A stretch of DNA of 64,000 bases. It comes from Diphasiastrum complanatum (taxonomy: Eukaryota > Streptophyta > Lycopodiopsida > Lycopodiales > Lycopodiaceae). Each line of letters starts with the position of its first letter. Within the stretch, counting starts at the first letter, position 1. The notes beneath the pieces were generated by a model that was given only the letters and a program-made list of their open reading frames with translations, was not told the DNA's origin and searched no databases. The stretch covers positions 67,523,923 to 67,587,922 of the forward strand of contig CM055092.1 in the NCBI GenBank assembly GCA_029204225.1. The letters run 5' to 3'. The translations under genes were made by a program, and so were the position numbers. Positions 45,028 to 57,763 of the stretch are shown in pieces.

Positions 45028-45968
45028 CTCAAAGATTTATCAGAAGGAGAAAGGTTAGTGGATGTTCTAGATGATAGAAGCACAGAGTCGATTGAGGAGC
45101 ACGGCCTCCTTGATGGTGTCATTCGTAATTTGCATGCAAAAATCTGAAACAATGAACTATGAATCCGAAAATTTGCGTAGACAAAAAGCCATGAATCTGA
45201 GAAAAAGTGTTGGCAAAGATTTGAAACACTGATCTATTTGGCGCCACAAATTAACTCTGGTTAACCCTGTTAACCATGGTTTGACAATGCATATACATTA
45301 ATGGTACATCGATTTTCTTATCTTAACCATCTGTCATATTCATTTTCAATATTTTTGGGTCTCTTCGGGCAGTGATGAGCTGGAAGGGCAGGCCTCATCA
45401 ACCAATAGTATTTTCACATGCTGCCCGACGAAACAGCAATATATTTAAAAAAAAAATTATTTTATTTATATTTGGAAAATTCTACGTTACGTAGAACCCC
45501 AAAGCTAAGGTTTCAATTGGTCCAAATGGCAACGAAAATAAGAAAAAAAAAACATCTTTTTCAAAGGCCCTCGTCGGGCTCTAAGTTTCTCTAATGAACG
45601 TAACTAAAAATCCAATTGATATTGGGCTGGTCAAATGTTGCAAGCACATGGAAATCAGTACATGTCCCATCATGCGTGCTTATGGTGCCATCCCCCATGT
45701 AGTCCCCTTCACAAAGCTAGACATGCTTGCTCCTTAAGCCCACTAGCCAGCAACAGCTAAAGTTGTGTGAGTACCATACCTAGTTGTGTCTCGTGGCGAC
45801 CTGAGATCAACGATGTCATTTGAGGGCCCATTCGTAGCCTCGTAGCCATTTGAGTAGAACCTTGCACCAATGACCCTTCTATTACAATGTTGAGAAGCGT
45901 TGAAGTTGGTGCTAGAATGGTGATGACTCCCATAGCAAAATTTGTGAGAAAAAAAATATATGACAAAG

Positions 45969-46013
45969 TTTTTTACATGCACCTTCCGGTTGCCAGAAGG
46001 TGCATGTAAAAAA
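45969..46013. repeat. Perfect 18-bp stem-loop
   Basis: TTTTTTACATGCACCTTC pairs perfectly with GAAGGTGCATGTAAAAAA across a 9-base loop (CGGTTGCCA). Related hairpins lie at 46082-46123 and 1017-1060. Confidence 0.9.
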
Positions 46014-46081
46014 ATTCTGTAGCCAAAAAAAGGACTAAAAAAGGTTACATCGTAGAAGGACACCTCGGAAAAAACTTACCT

Positions 46082-46123
46082 TTTTTTACACTCACCTTTC
46101 GTCCAAAAGGTGCGTATAAAAAA
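46082..46123. repeat. Related imperfect stem-loop
   Basis: TTTTTTACACTCACCTTT pairs with AAAGGTGCGTATAAAAAA with about three mismatches. Same architecture as the perfect hairpin about 100 bases upstream. Confidence 0.8.
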
Positions 46124-46129
46124 TATTAC

Positions 46130-48450
46130 GTTGTGGAAGGACGCCAGGCTTGGGCAAACCCCTCCACCCCCCAGATTAGTAGGGGAGGCTACAACATACA
46201 CCTTTGGACTAAAAGTTAGTCAGTAGTTATCTTCTGAATTGGAGATTTAGGTTGAATTTTGAGTTCTAAATATTGGAAAGATGATGACCTTCAAAATTGA
46301 GCATGAAGGGAATCTTCAACTTGATAATCTTAAGCAAGATCTAACTACTCTTAATTCTTCTATTAACACATGGCCTTGTGGCATGAATTGTCGTCACCCT
46401 CTTTTTGTGGATTAATGACTATATATCGTTCATGAGTGTGGAATTGTAAACGTCATCTATTTTGAGGTTTGGGGTGTTTCAAAACCAGTCATTGTACACT
46501 TGTAGATAAGCGATTAGGCCAAATTTATAAGTGGATTAGCTCGTGCTAATGTAGGCTACTTACACTTGGCTTGATGGTAGCGGTCTAGTGACATAGCACC
46601 TCTTGATTTCAATTGTCAATTTGAGCCAATCACCAAAATGGTCCAATCATTGTAAGAGGTGGCATGTAGGTGGTCCAATCAAAGTAAGAGGTGATTAGAG
46701 GTTCAATCATTTTGCACCATTTCCACTCTCATGGATCTCGAGCTACTATGAGTGAGAGTGAGATTGAGTCCACACTTAGTTTTTTGTAGTGAGATTGAGA
46801 TGTAGCAAGCTCCAACACTTAAATTTTTTTTTTGACATTCTCTCTCTACCCGAGAGCTTGATGTAGCATTCTCTCTCTACTCGAGAGCAAGCCAATTTTA
46901 TACTTAGTTTTTTTCATCCAAAGTTGTCTCTCATTATGTGTAATGAATGGTTTGTGATAGATGCATGTGTATAGAGTGCTCTCTTGCCTTAGATTTTTGA
47001 ACTAGCATGCTTGTACCTTATGCAAAGTAGATCTATGCGCAATCACACACATCTTAGGAGATCATTCACATTGTTTGAGATGTATTGACACGTGTGAAAA
47101 GTACACAATGAGGTGAGTTACAGCTTGTAGCAAGATGAGCCACGAGGCGACGAATCTAGCTACAAGGCTGTAGTGCACCGTCAGATGAACGATACATGAC
47201 ACATCATTTGGAAATGGACGGTCCAGATGAAATCTCGTTGCAAGCCTGTACTATGGCTTATAATCCGCCTGATCTTAACTAATTGGATGATGCCATGTGT
47301 CCGATATCACTACTCACAAATACTACGTACTTTCAATGGTAGCTTGTCCTCTTTGCACAAGCGCTGCTATTCATTGAGCATCATCCACATAGCTGAATAC
47401 ATTGGGAACGACTAAAGCTGTTGAGAAGCCATTCAGGCGAGAAGGCGATTAAGGATGTCAGCTATAATCAAGCGAAGCCATAACAATATCTTAGGACAAT
47501 TAAAGTTGTGCATTCAAATGACCACCCTATATTTTATGCTAGAATGAACAGAAAGATGCTTGTGAACATTTTATGAGAGAAAATTACATCTGCATAAGTT
47601 AAACTTGCTAAGTTACCGAATTCAATAAACAGTCACTATAGGTACAACAGCTCCAATCTAGCACTACAAACAACAAAAAGGTTACTAGAGCAGGTAAAGA
47701 GCTGGCTCACGTCACTGTGACTCACTTATGACCATGCTTAACCACCTGTATAAATATCCACATTCAACAACAAAACACAGCTTGCTTCCTAAAAACCTGT
47801 GCTTTGACATCTTGATCTCGTTCTTCCTGACTTTGGACTTCCATTCTTGCTGAAGCCCCGTATATACTCGTAGCAACTTTTGATAAAAGTCTCTGCCCAG
47901 AAGCCAATTTGGTTTGCCCTTTCCAATCTCAGTCTGGAAAAAACTTTATTACAACTAACTACCTGTTGTTATAAGTAATCTATATAGCTGATAAGGTAGC
48001 AGATTTGTGCTTTCCTTCTGGTTCTCTTGATCCGTAAGGTTTTTTTTTTAATATCTAGCAATTCCACAAACGATATGAACATGGTTTGAAACCTGGCGAG
48101 AAAGGAGAGTGGAAACTGCTTCATGACAAGACACAGAGACACAAGTTAATATGTCAATTCAATGAGTGAAATACGTATTGATTGGGCTCCAGTAGAAGAT
48201 GTAGATTCAAAAGAATCTGTTCAACACTATCATAACAGGTTTTCTGCGACATAACCCAACACCGAGAATAAAATTTCAAGCATTATCTACACAAAAAGGA
48301 AAATCTTTTGTCCATATCAAAACCTATACCTTCATATAAGTTTAAAGAATTCAAATTTGAAACGCATAGCCTCACTTTAAAGTATTAGCAAATCTTTCAA
48401 ACAGCAAGCCAATTCTCTCCTGAAACATGGAATACCTGTTTTTGTACAAC
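46130..48450. other. No gene recognised; downstream of NDHL
   Basis: Mostly AT-rich. 46835-46895 has a short tandem repeat around ATTCTCTCTCTAC.CGAGAGC. Part of 47800-48450 could be the 3' UTR of NDHL. Confidence 0.4.
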
Positions 48451-48452
48451 GT

Positions 48453-49225
48453 TTATGGAGCCTTTGACGAGTCTGGAGGAAGGGGTCGAAAGTTAATGAA
48501 GGGAGCCAGTAGTAACATCCTAGGAGCACAACAACAAGTGTCAGTAAAGCCTCTAGTATAGCAGAACTTGACGTATGTATTTGCAGACAGTGTGTATGCT
48601 GCTGATCGAAATTGGCATCTGAAAAAGGCTTGCAAAATGAAAAGTTTTTAAAAGTAAAACAAGCAGATCGAATAGAAATTTTTTTAGGTTTCAGTGCTGC
48701 AGCTTTCTGTTTATTCAGACATCTATGTGGCTTGAAAACAAGCACCCGAGAAACAACTTTGTTAGAGGAAAATTTTTACACCTCAGTAACATTAGTAAGG
48801 CTCAACAAATCTCCGTAGTCAACTAGAGCAAGAAAACAATATATTAAGGAGCCTAAATCACAACTTACCCAGGGAAGAAAATGAAAACCAGCATGAACTG
48901 GAACAACGCTTCTGGCATGCTTCTCTTGTACCAGCGCAATCTCAAAAAGTTGTAGATGACAAGCTGTGGAATTGCAGACCAAGAACCATGAAAGTGGTGG
49001 AAATAAAGTACAATGATGCACGGATTGAAGCACCAGTTAGTGGTCTTCCATGTAGGAGCAAATGGGAAACACAAACTTTAACAGATAGGGGTAGCGTATT
49101 GTGGTTCAGAAGATTACTGGTATGACAAAGAAATAAAGTATCAAGATAACACCAGTCAATATCCATATTCTCCCCCATTGTTCAGGACTGAATCTTGTTG
49201 CTTCTGCATATGCTGGTTCTGCAGC
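48453..49225 (-). pseudogene. NDHL: NDHL, chloroplast NDH-complex subunit L, partial (three exons)
   Basis: NdhL is a small thylakoid membrane subunit of the NDH complex (cyclic electron flow). Exons on the minus strand: 49225-49118 (RFSPEQWGRIWILTGVILIL then YFFVIP), 48963-48869 (LVIYNFLRLRWYKRSMPEAL, FQFMLVFIFFPG) and 48519-48453 (MLLLAPFINFRPLPPDSSKA). Introns are GT-AG (49117-48964, 48868-48520), and the joins keep frame and give the membrane helix plus the LR.RWY.R and FFPG..L.APF.NFR blocks known from plant NdhL. Only about 89 residues are present. A transit-peptide exon was not found before the Copia element at 49.85 kb, and the protein stops about 25 residues earlier than Arabidopsis. 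It is either a partial gene with a distant first exon or a decaying copy. Confidence 0.7.
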
Positions 49226-49550
49226 CTGTCACCAAAGAAATGTTTAAAATTATTAAGAAGCCTCAAATGTTTAGCATGATGTATATTCAACAAAATTCAC
49301 ACCGTTAAGGAGCACTACAGTCTTTGAACTACAAAGAATTACCATTTATCATGTATAGGTACATGAAAGGAATCACAAAGCAAGAAAAATGCATTACTTA
49401 ATTCAATGTACAACGTACAATGCATCCTCAGAAAGATATAAGTCCTATTAATCTCAAACTAACATAAAATCAATGGATCTGATCCATAGGAGAAATATTA
49501 CTGTAAACGGTAAGTGAGTGACTGACTGAGCAGATGGTACTTGCAGAAAG

Positions 49551-49632
49551 AATAGTGAGATGGACATGATAAGAAGTAGCCACCTTGCTAAAATAGTGAG
49601 ATGGACATGATAAGAAGTAGCTACCTTGCTAA
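49551..49632. repeat. 41-bp tandem duplication
   Basis: Two copies of a unit starting AATAGTGAGATGGACATG, differing at one position, just upstream of the visible NDHL exons. Confidence 0.9.
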
Positions 49633-49849
49633 CATACTGAGGAAGATGAGCTTCCCCCCCCCCCAAATGCCAAGAAATGACCCCAGACACGTAGTCCCTT
49701 CACATACCAAGAAACCAAAAAGATGGGTCATGCGACCGATACATCAAATGTCACTACTTAACTAACTTCTATGAAAACAGACAAATGCCAAATGGGCCTA
49801 TGGAATGCCCGAACAAAACTCACAAACCCTCTCTCATTTCATAGTCCAT

Positions 49850-51640
49850 CTATCCAGCAGTACTACCATTCATGTCTTTTATTCCCAACTGATCCCTCAG
49901 CAGAGTGAAGCATTGCTTGACCAATGCCTTTGTCATGATGTCTGCTAGCATGTGGCTTGTCTGACAATACCCCATGCAAAGAGTCCCTTCCTGCACCAAG
50001 CCTCGCACAAAGTGATATTGTATCGCTATGTGCTTGCTCCTCCTCTTGTGGAACCCCGCATTCTTACTGAGAAACAAACATCCCTGATTGTCATTGAACA
50101 GCTTCAACGACAATCAGGGATGTACCTGCAGCCTTGATCCCACTTCAGCCATACGTACTCCTTTGCTGCATGACATACACCCATGTACTCGGCCTCTTTT
50201 GATGATAAGAAAGTTGTTGAGTCCTGCTTCTTGCAACTCCAGCTCACACATCCCCTTCCCATCATAAAAATGTACCCACACGTGGACCTCCTATCGTCCT
50301 CATCACCCCCAATCTGAATTAGCAAACCCAACCATTCCCTCATCTGCCTTCTGAAAGACCAAACCAAACTTCTGAGTGTCCTTCATATACTTTATCACCC
50401 TCTTGCTTGCCTCCCAATGTTCTTCCCCTGGATCGGATAGGAATTGGCTAAGTTTAGTCATAGTTGTTGCAATGTTTGGCCTTGTGCTTATCATTGCATA
50501 CATCAACGACTCTATCAAATTTCTGTAAGGTTGTAGATCCATAGCCTCTCTATCTCGCTGGGTCGTGGGATACATAGCAACATTCAATCTTACATTCACA
50601 TCCAAAGGAGTGCTGATTGGGCATGAATCCTGCATCCTGAACCTCGTTATGAGCGTCCCTATGAATTTTTCCTATCCCATCTAGGTGATTCCACGTTCCC
50701 TGTCCCTCTTGATCTGTATGCCTAAGCAGGAATGTATTGCTCCCAAGTCCTTCATGTCAAACTTGCCTTTCAACATTTCCTTAACTCCCTTTATCCTGCC
50801 TTGATTATTTTCGATAATAATGATGTCATCCAAAGTGCTATTGCTAAGAAAACATCTGGTTCTCTTAAAACGTAAACACTATTATCAGAAATGACACCTT
50901 TCAAATCCAATAGCAAGGAAGAATTCATCAATTTTCAGATACCACATCCGTGAGGACTGCTTCAGCCCATATAGGGCTTTCTTCAGGAGGCATACCTTCC
51001 CAGTCCCTTCATCCAATCCTTCCGGTTGATTCATATAGACTTCCTCCTATAAATCTCCATTGAGGAAACAAGTACTGACGTCCATTTGTTCAATCTCCAT
51101 GTCCATAATCGTGGCCCATGTTACCAACAGTTTGAGGGAGCTTATCTTCATCACCGGGGCAAACGTTTCTTGGTAATCAATGCCCTCGATATACTGAAAC
51201 CCCTCGTAACCAATCTGGCCTTGAACCTGTCCACATGCCCATTTGCTCCATATTTTATCTTGAACACCCATTTGCTCCCCACAGCTCTCCTTCCTACAGG
51301 TAGATCCACTAGTTCTCATGCCTCGTTTGCCCTGATTGAGTCCAATTCCTCATTCATGGCCTTTTGCCACTCCCCTCATTCAAGGGTTTGTCTTGCCTCC
51401 CTGTAGGTCTCTGGTTCCTTGATTTCTCTGGCGTTGCCAACGAGCCCCATCTCCACATACCTTTTTGGTGCTCTTTTTTCCCGGTTCGATCTCCTCGGCC
51501 CCTCCAAAAATTCTTGCACCATTGGTTGTGCAATTCCCTCCCCTTGCTCCGTTGGCTGATCACTAGTTGTGCAATTCCTTCCCCTTGCTCCGTTGGCTGA
51601 TCACTCCCCACGTTCATTGTTTTGAGTTGTCCTGGCTATT
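49850..51640 (-). pseudogene. Copia RT-RNase H fragment, many frameshifts
   Basis: Minus strand from 51400: [38 protein letters not shown], then ALYGLKQ-like sequence near 50970, a TLDDIIII box near 50820 in place of YVDDIIII, LNVAMYPTTQRDREAMDL, SLMYAMISTRPNIATTMTKL, SQFLSDPGEEHWEASKRVIK, then RNase H (DDRRSTCGYIFMMGRGCVSW; DNQGCLFLSKNAGFHKRRSK; HMLADIMTKALVKQC). At least five frame changes. It lies between NDHL and other repeats and may have separated NDHL from its first exon. Confidence 0.88.
51525..51605. repeat. 41-bp tandem duplication in the Copia fragment
   Basis: Two head-to-tail copies of GTTGTGCAATTCC.TCCCCT... ending GTTGGCTGATCACT, differing at one base. Confidence 0.92.
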
Positions 51641-52019
51641 GGAGGATGCAAGCTACGCACAAAGCGGCTGCTTTTGTAAAGGCACCAAAAAGAGTGCACT
51701 CGTCCCATAAGTAAATGGATACTAATTGGTACCAACCCTTTTGGGGTCAAAGGGGAATGATGGTGGGTGGCTAGGCGGTGGGGATGGGATCCCCACGATC
51801 CCCACATGCGGCCCGCAGGTGCACATATGACGCGCCACATCGTCTACTACTGGACCACTCTTCACTGCCGACAAACTCCCCCTTAAGCTTAACTCCTAGG
51901 ATCTTGAATGAAATTTAGCAAGCTGCATAACACAACATGCTTTTTCCTTGATAGAGGCTTAGTCAAGATATCAGCCAACATACTGTCACTTCTCAATCTA
52001 CTTTCATTTGTCAAGAGAA

Positions 52020-52830
52020 GTATGTTAATTCTATTCTAGAAAGATTTCATATGGTAGATGCAAAATCTTGTGACACACCTATGGAGTCAAATGTAAAGCT
52101 AACTATAAGAGGTAATGAAAGATCCTTCAAGGACATTACTCTTTATAGGAAGCTAGTTGGTTCACTCATCTATCTAACCATCACAAGACCAAATCTAAGC
52201 TATTGTGTTGGGAGATTGAACCAATTCATGCAAGATCCTAGTGAAGAGCATTGGAAGCTAGAGAAACGAGTTTTGAGGTACATCATTGGAACTCGAGGTT
52301 TTGGCATATTGTATGAGAGATCATCACCTAACTTGTTTGGATATTCAGATTCGGACTTTGCTGGAGATAAAATGGATATGAAATCCATTAGTGCTCATTG
52401 TATTTTCATAGGTGATGAAGCTATATCATGGATGTCGAAGAAACAAGCCACTATCTCATTGTCATCTAGTGAGGCCGAGTACAAAGCACTTACACATTGC
52501 ACAAAGGAGATGGTATGGATCAAGAGGATGATCAAGGATCTTCACTTGATGGATTTTTCAGAGAGCCAATCATCTTTTGTGACAACCTATTAGCCCAAAA
52601 GTTGGCAACCAATCCTATCTTTCATGCTAGGAACAAGCATATTGAGGTGGCATATCACTTTGTGAGGGAGCAAGTCATGGCAAAGGAGGTGGAGCTTCAA
52701 CATGTGTCCTCAAGGGAAGGTGTAGCTGATATCTTCACCAAAGCATTGGGAAAGGACTTGTTCATGAAGCATACGATTTCACTTGGAGTGTTTTCAAAGT
52801 CTATGCTAAAACTAGTTAAAGAGGAAGTGT
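52020..52830 (+). pseudogene. Copia RT end and RNase H
   Basis: Frame 52051-52593: KDITLYRKLVGSLIYLTITR, PNLSYCVGRLNQFMQDPSEE, YSDSDFAGDKMDMKSISAHC, ISWMSKKQATISLSSSEAEY. A frameshift near 52560 leads to IIFCDNLLAQKLATNPIFHA, RNKHIEVAYHFVREQVMAKE and GVADIFTKALGKDLF, ending with a stop. Related to the 57.3-kb element, and it supplies the RNase H tail that element lacks. GAGGAAG followed by TGTGAGAAATTTC at 52828 may be the polypurine tract and LTR start. Confidence 0.88.
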
Positions 52831-55800
52831 GAGAAATTTCAACTAGTTTTGCTATTTTGGTCATATTTGTATATCAATTAAGGCCAATTTTCATATAAGA
52901 CCTAGAGTTTGACTTTTCAAAGGTATATTAGTCTAAAGAATTTGAAATAGCATTCATTCATCTTAATAGACTTGTCTGTCTCCTATGATAACTGGAGATC
53001 CAATTAAATGAAGAACTGTACTCAAGCATCTACGGACCATATTGTAGTAGAATAGCATACACTAAAATGCACTAAATTCTCCACAAGTAAAATACTTATC
53101 TTGTGAGAATGTTTGTGAGATCCATGGGTTCTCAATTAAATTATTGGAGTAAAAAAAATTCAAAACACTGATTCAAACTCTTACTCAATTAATAGGTTAA
53201 TAATTAATCATCACACTTAAGAATCTTCACTATTCCATATAATCCATCCGACAATAATTAAGTATCTATTTATGATTCATCAACCATAAATATTTCGATT
53301 CATATGATTCGTCAATCATAATTCCCTAGAATCCAGAATCATACTTAATCATTTACAAGATACTACAGTATATGTCCAACGTAACTCGAGAAAAGTAAGA
53401 GTCATTCCAAAATCTTTCCATTAAGAAAATACTGGACTTGGGAATACTTTCAAACATGATTCCTTAACTGAAGTGCAAGATTCAAGTTTTATAAACCACT
53501 GGTAATTAAAGTCTGAACGCATACCAAAAAATGAAAATCATCTTCAACTACAAAAAACTTTAGATTACATCTAGAACTAAATTCAGATATCCCAAGATTT
53601 GCTGAATACAATTCAGTTATTATTCTCGGATTCATTATGATTCGTTATCCAATTGAGCTCACTGGGTTACAATCACTAATGATCTAAGTCCATTCCTTAA
53701 TTAAGGAATACTCTACCAAGAATACTGTATATCCAATGCACATATTTTTAACTTGATGAACCCAAAATGATTCACTAATCATGCATCTTACAAGTAATAT
53801 AATTCAAAAACCATTAGTTCCTGGTGAATCCACATCACACTGATCGTTTTACCAATTAACTTCATCTTGGAGTAATCAAGTACTCAAGTTAATTGCCAAT
53901 GATTTAGAAATCTCAAATGTCTAGGTGAAGAATTCAATTATACTAGTATGACACCACATTTAGATCCTTACCCAAATCATTTATAAGTTAATCCATAAAT
54001 TTTTCATACAAAGATTTGTTAACTCTGCAAGTATCTGTCAAAACAATATTTGATCATATGTTCATGTTCACCGACTAGATTAAGTGCACCAAATAACCCT
54101 AGTAACCAGGAATACACAGTAGATTCATACAAGATTAATTGTGCACATATGAATAATTCACTATGACCCAGTACATAAACACATTCTTATCTGGCAAATT
54201 CCTCCAGAATCCACATATGTTACTCACATATTTCACTGAGATCTTGTAACTCAACTACAAAATAATTTCTAAATCTCATGAGTAAATAACATATTCGAGA
54301 AATCTCTGAGACGAATAACATTCAATCTCAGCAGTTTTCCAATCCAACTTACCTTCTAATTACATAATTCCTTCGACTCAATCAATCCCTCACTGATCCT
54401 AGTACTAAAACTAAGATTAGGTTGATCCAATACAGAACTCTCAGACTTAAATTATTCAAACTTGCTTCTATTCCAATCAAAATGGAATTGGTAACCTTTG
54501 ACCTTTTACTGTACTACTTATAGATAATGATTCAAATATCAAACTTGTTCTAGTTCCAGATTGTCCACACAATCCCTAGAGAATTTCTCTTATTCAAAAA
54601 GTTCCAATTAGGTATCTTACTCTGAATCTATCCGAAATTACTTTTAGACCAAATCTTATTTTTATACCACAGTAAGGTTCTCTTCCGAAAACTATGCAAC
54701 CTACAGATTTAGAATTTTATCTCACCACTTCACCCCTCCTTTTAAAGAAATTATAAATTTCAATAAAAGTTAATTGGAAAGATGATATATGAAAATATCC
54801 AAATTAGTAATAAGTGTATTCCACAAAAGGATTCACTCTATTACAAACATGACTTTCCCATCAAATATTTTCAACCCGAGTGACAGAAACTACCATTCTA
54901 TCGAAATCCATTTACGCAAAAAGAGATATTCTAGAGATAGCATTGTACCAAGAAATCTAATTCCTATATTGGTACTATTCTTCACTTTTTCGTCAAGATC
55001 GGCTTAAAAAGATTCATTCCAAAGAACCGATTATTACAGCTTGACCAAAGATCCAATAGTACCAAAGTTCCATAAATATGGGCTTACGTGTATCTGTCGA
55101 TGTAAGAAACAAAGTCCATGTAACTATCAAAAGTTATATCATTAGAAGATTTTCTTAAATTGACAATTGAGCACCGAGAAATCAAATTTCTGTAACCATG
55201 TGCTAGTAACTTAAATTTACCGGGTTGATTTTAAGGAATTAAAAGAATTCCCCTCTAAACCAATTTAAAGTTACTCCATGTCTAAAACCTTGAAATGCCT
55301 TGAACATCCGGCACGTAACAAGCATAGCCGTAAAAATTTCCAAAAATTGTTATTCCCAAAAAAATCCCATGCAAAAAGGAAAAAAGGCATACACCCCTCC
55401 CCAAAGGTCTATCATGTCACACACAAAAGCCCTCTAAAAACCCTAATAGGTTTTGAGTTTAGGAAGGAAAGGGCAGACCCCTGTAATAGCCGCCACCATC
55501 GCGAAAGGAATGCTTCACAAATCGTGAGAGAGAGAGAGAGAGAGAGCTATTCAACAGGCAGGAACTGGTGGAATGGCGCACCTCCTCGGCCCTCTACAGA
55601 GCTCTAATGCAGCTCGCATTCAAGCGTGCATCAACCTCATCACGTTTGAAAATAGGCTTCACAGCCTACCATCGCTGTTTCTGCAAGAACTGGTTCGCAC
55701 CATCCCTGGCTCGAATCAGCCAGCTGCCAACGGTCTCTACAGATCAGAACAGCTTGCCAGCTGCCATCGGCCGCCAACCACAACACCATTTAATTAGAAG

Positions 55801-56741
55801 TTTCTTTCTGAGAACATCACTCCTTCAACAAGTGATTAGACAGGGAGGCGCGCCCCTCTGATTGACATCATCATGTTACAAACATATGATCTGTTGCAGC
55901 TTACGGCTATTCAATGACAAGAATGGATTCAACAGCTTCACAGCTATTTCAAACAGAAATCCGACCTATAAAAATCAACTCTGCTTGTCAACAGATCAGC
56001 AATCACAGGCTTCCTCCACGCACTTCATCCAGAGCCCTTTGTTGTGAAAAAGCGTCCAACAGGATGTCTATTCTCAGTTACACACGTTTTTTCCAAAGCA
56101 TGCATGAATTAAGACCAGTAAAACACTGTCTTGCAAGGAATAGCATCTCAGGGAATACGTTTATCTCTGCTATGTAGACAAATACTCTGCTCAACAAATA
56201 ATTAGGGCAGCAACGGCAATTTTCCTCAACATTCTTGCACATGCAGGTTAACAAGATTATTATGGAAAACACTAATCCTCACATGCATTCATTGGAATCA
56301 TGTTTTTAGTTATTAACAGTCCATACCAAACTGGATAAATTGATTTGCTTCAATCTACCTATGAAGCAAACTAAGAACAAGATTCAGAACATTAAGAGTT
56401 ATCCATGCATCCAAATTATAAACCGATCATAATACAGCCAAGAAACAAGCAATCAGATCTATCATAACAGATCCTTCTACATCACTTGAAAGCTTCATCA
56501 AGAAATCTGGAAATACTAATGAATTTATACTAATTCCTAGCATATTTAATGGAATCATATCCATAGAAGAGCTCACTATCAACAATTCCGGAAAACTTGC
56601 TTCAAAACTGGAATTAGTGAATCCATAACTGCCCTTCTCTTGAGAATTCAGCACTTCAATCCGGAATGCAAATCCAAGCGCTTCCACCTTCCAAGCCCGA
56701 TGTAGAGCTTGCCTCGACTCCTATCCAAGACCGCATCTTAG
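52831..56741. other. 3.9-kb AT-rich region without recognisable genes
   Basis: No conserved coding sequence on either strand; ORFs at 55278-55861 and 56427-56687 resemble nothing I know. The first about 130 bases resemble a Copia LTR (shared TCAACTAGTTTTG and AAGGCCAATT with 40935-40990). The rest is bounded on the right by a minus-strand PBS and LTR, so part may be a non-coding LTR element body. A short GA run lies at 55525-55545. Confidence 0.45.
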
Positions 56742-56758
56742 CCGAGCTTTGATACCAA
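56742..56758 (-). promoter_or_regulatory. Primer-binding site of a minus-strand LTR element
   Basis: Minus-strand TTGGTATCAAAGCTCGG immediately follows an LTR end (CTTCACA). A PBS variant of the tRNA-iMet type. Confidence 0.65.
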
Positions 56759-57295
56759 TGTGAAGACCCCAAAATGATTACCCCTAAGATGAGGATATGA
56801 GAACACAATAAGAGAGACTATGGAGCCAAACCGCCCAACCAATCCTAGATCAAACTTGAATCTAGCCCCCAAGCCATGCCATGTGAAGCAAGAGGAGAAG
56901 AGAGAAACTAGTGACCTAAACCCAATATGTCGACAGGAGAATCCTTACCTCATGACATCTAAAGTTTCTTTGGTCTCAAGTTCGAGCCTTCCCTTGGAAA
57001 CCAAGAAGCATTATATAAAGAGTAGAGTCATGTGCATGAAACTATGCAACCCCCATGTAAGTCAACTATAAATAGATCACATCTCTTCATGCAGTCCCCT
57101 TGCCTGTATCCATCACACAGACATGCAATACTCCATATGTCTCAACTAGAGTGTTTGGGTCCTCTCAAGGTAATTAGTCACAAACAGGCCTTGACTTGGA
57201 ATTAAATCTGGGGATGACCAATAATCTCGAACATTGGAGGGCCGGTCTACCATATTAGGACTATTCCAGGTCCTTAACCGAATATGGCCATAACA
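56759..57295 (-). repeat. LTR of an otherwise uncharacterised element
   Basis: 537 bases that on the minus strand start TGTTATGGCC and end GGGGTCTTCACA, so the TG...CA terminal rule is met, and a PBS follows. It contains a tRNA-derived SINE-like piece at 56956-57011. Its outer end touches the Copia LTR that starts at about 57295. No partner LTR found. Confidence 0.6.
56956..57011 (+). repeat. Partial copy of the SINE sequence inside an LTR
   Basis: Shares AAAGTTTCTTTGGT.C, CAAGTTCGAGCC and CCCTTGGAAACCAAGAAGCA with the reverse complement of 62980-63035. It contains the B-box half but lacks the A-box half. Confidence 0.75.
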
Positions 57296-57751
57296 CCTAC
57301 CAAGCATGACTCTGGATCTAGGCTAGGGTTTTCACTTTAGGGCAAGAAAGTCTTGTTACATGCTGGATTTTCACCTAACTTTGCAAAGGAAGAGTCTTTT
57401 ACTATGTATTTCCATTCTCCATAGTGAGGACATAGAAACGTTTTGGAGCCTCAAGGAGAAACTCGGATTTTCTCTCTTTGTATGATGATAGTGATTGATT
57501 CCAATGAAACCCAGCTTTGGCACACTTCAAACTTTGTCTACAGGCCGTACAACAGTTTGCTTTTCACACGTGTGAACTAAGGATTAAGTTTTTGATCAAT
57601 GCTTTCATTGTCTTTACTTGTTTTCTATCAAGCTGCTAAACTAGATCTTGATTTGTTGACTAGTATCTGATAGATTGTTAATCAAGCACACAATCAACCT
57701 TGTGGATCATTCAAAGATCCATTTATGGTCCTTAATACTGTATTTTCAACA
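57295..57751 (+). repeat. Copia 5' LTR
   Basis: Shared with 62168-62637 and with 43355-43823. Ends CTGTATTTTCAACA and is followed by the PBS. The start is set by where the two copies diverge (CCTACCAAGCATGACTCT). Confidence 0.85.
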
Positions 57752-57763
57752 TGGTATCAGAGC
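57752..57763 (+). promoter_or_regulatory. Copia primer-binding site
   Basis: TGGTATCAGAGC directly at the 5' LTR end. Confidence 0.92.
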
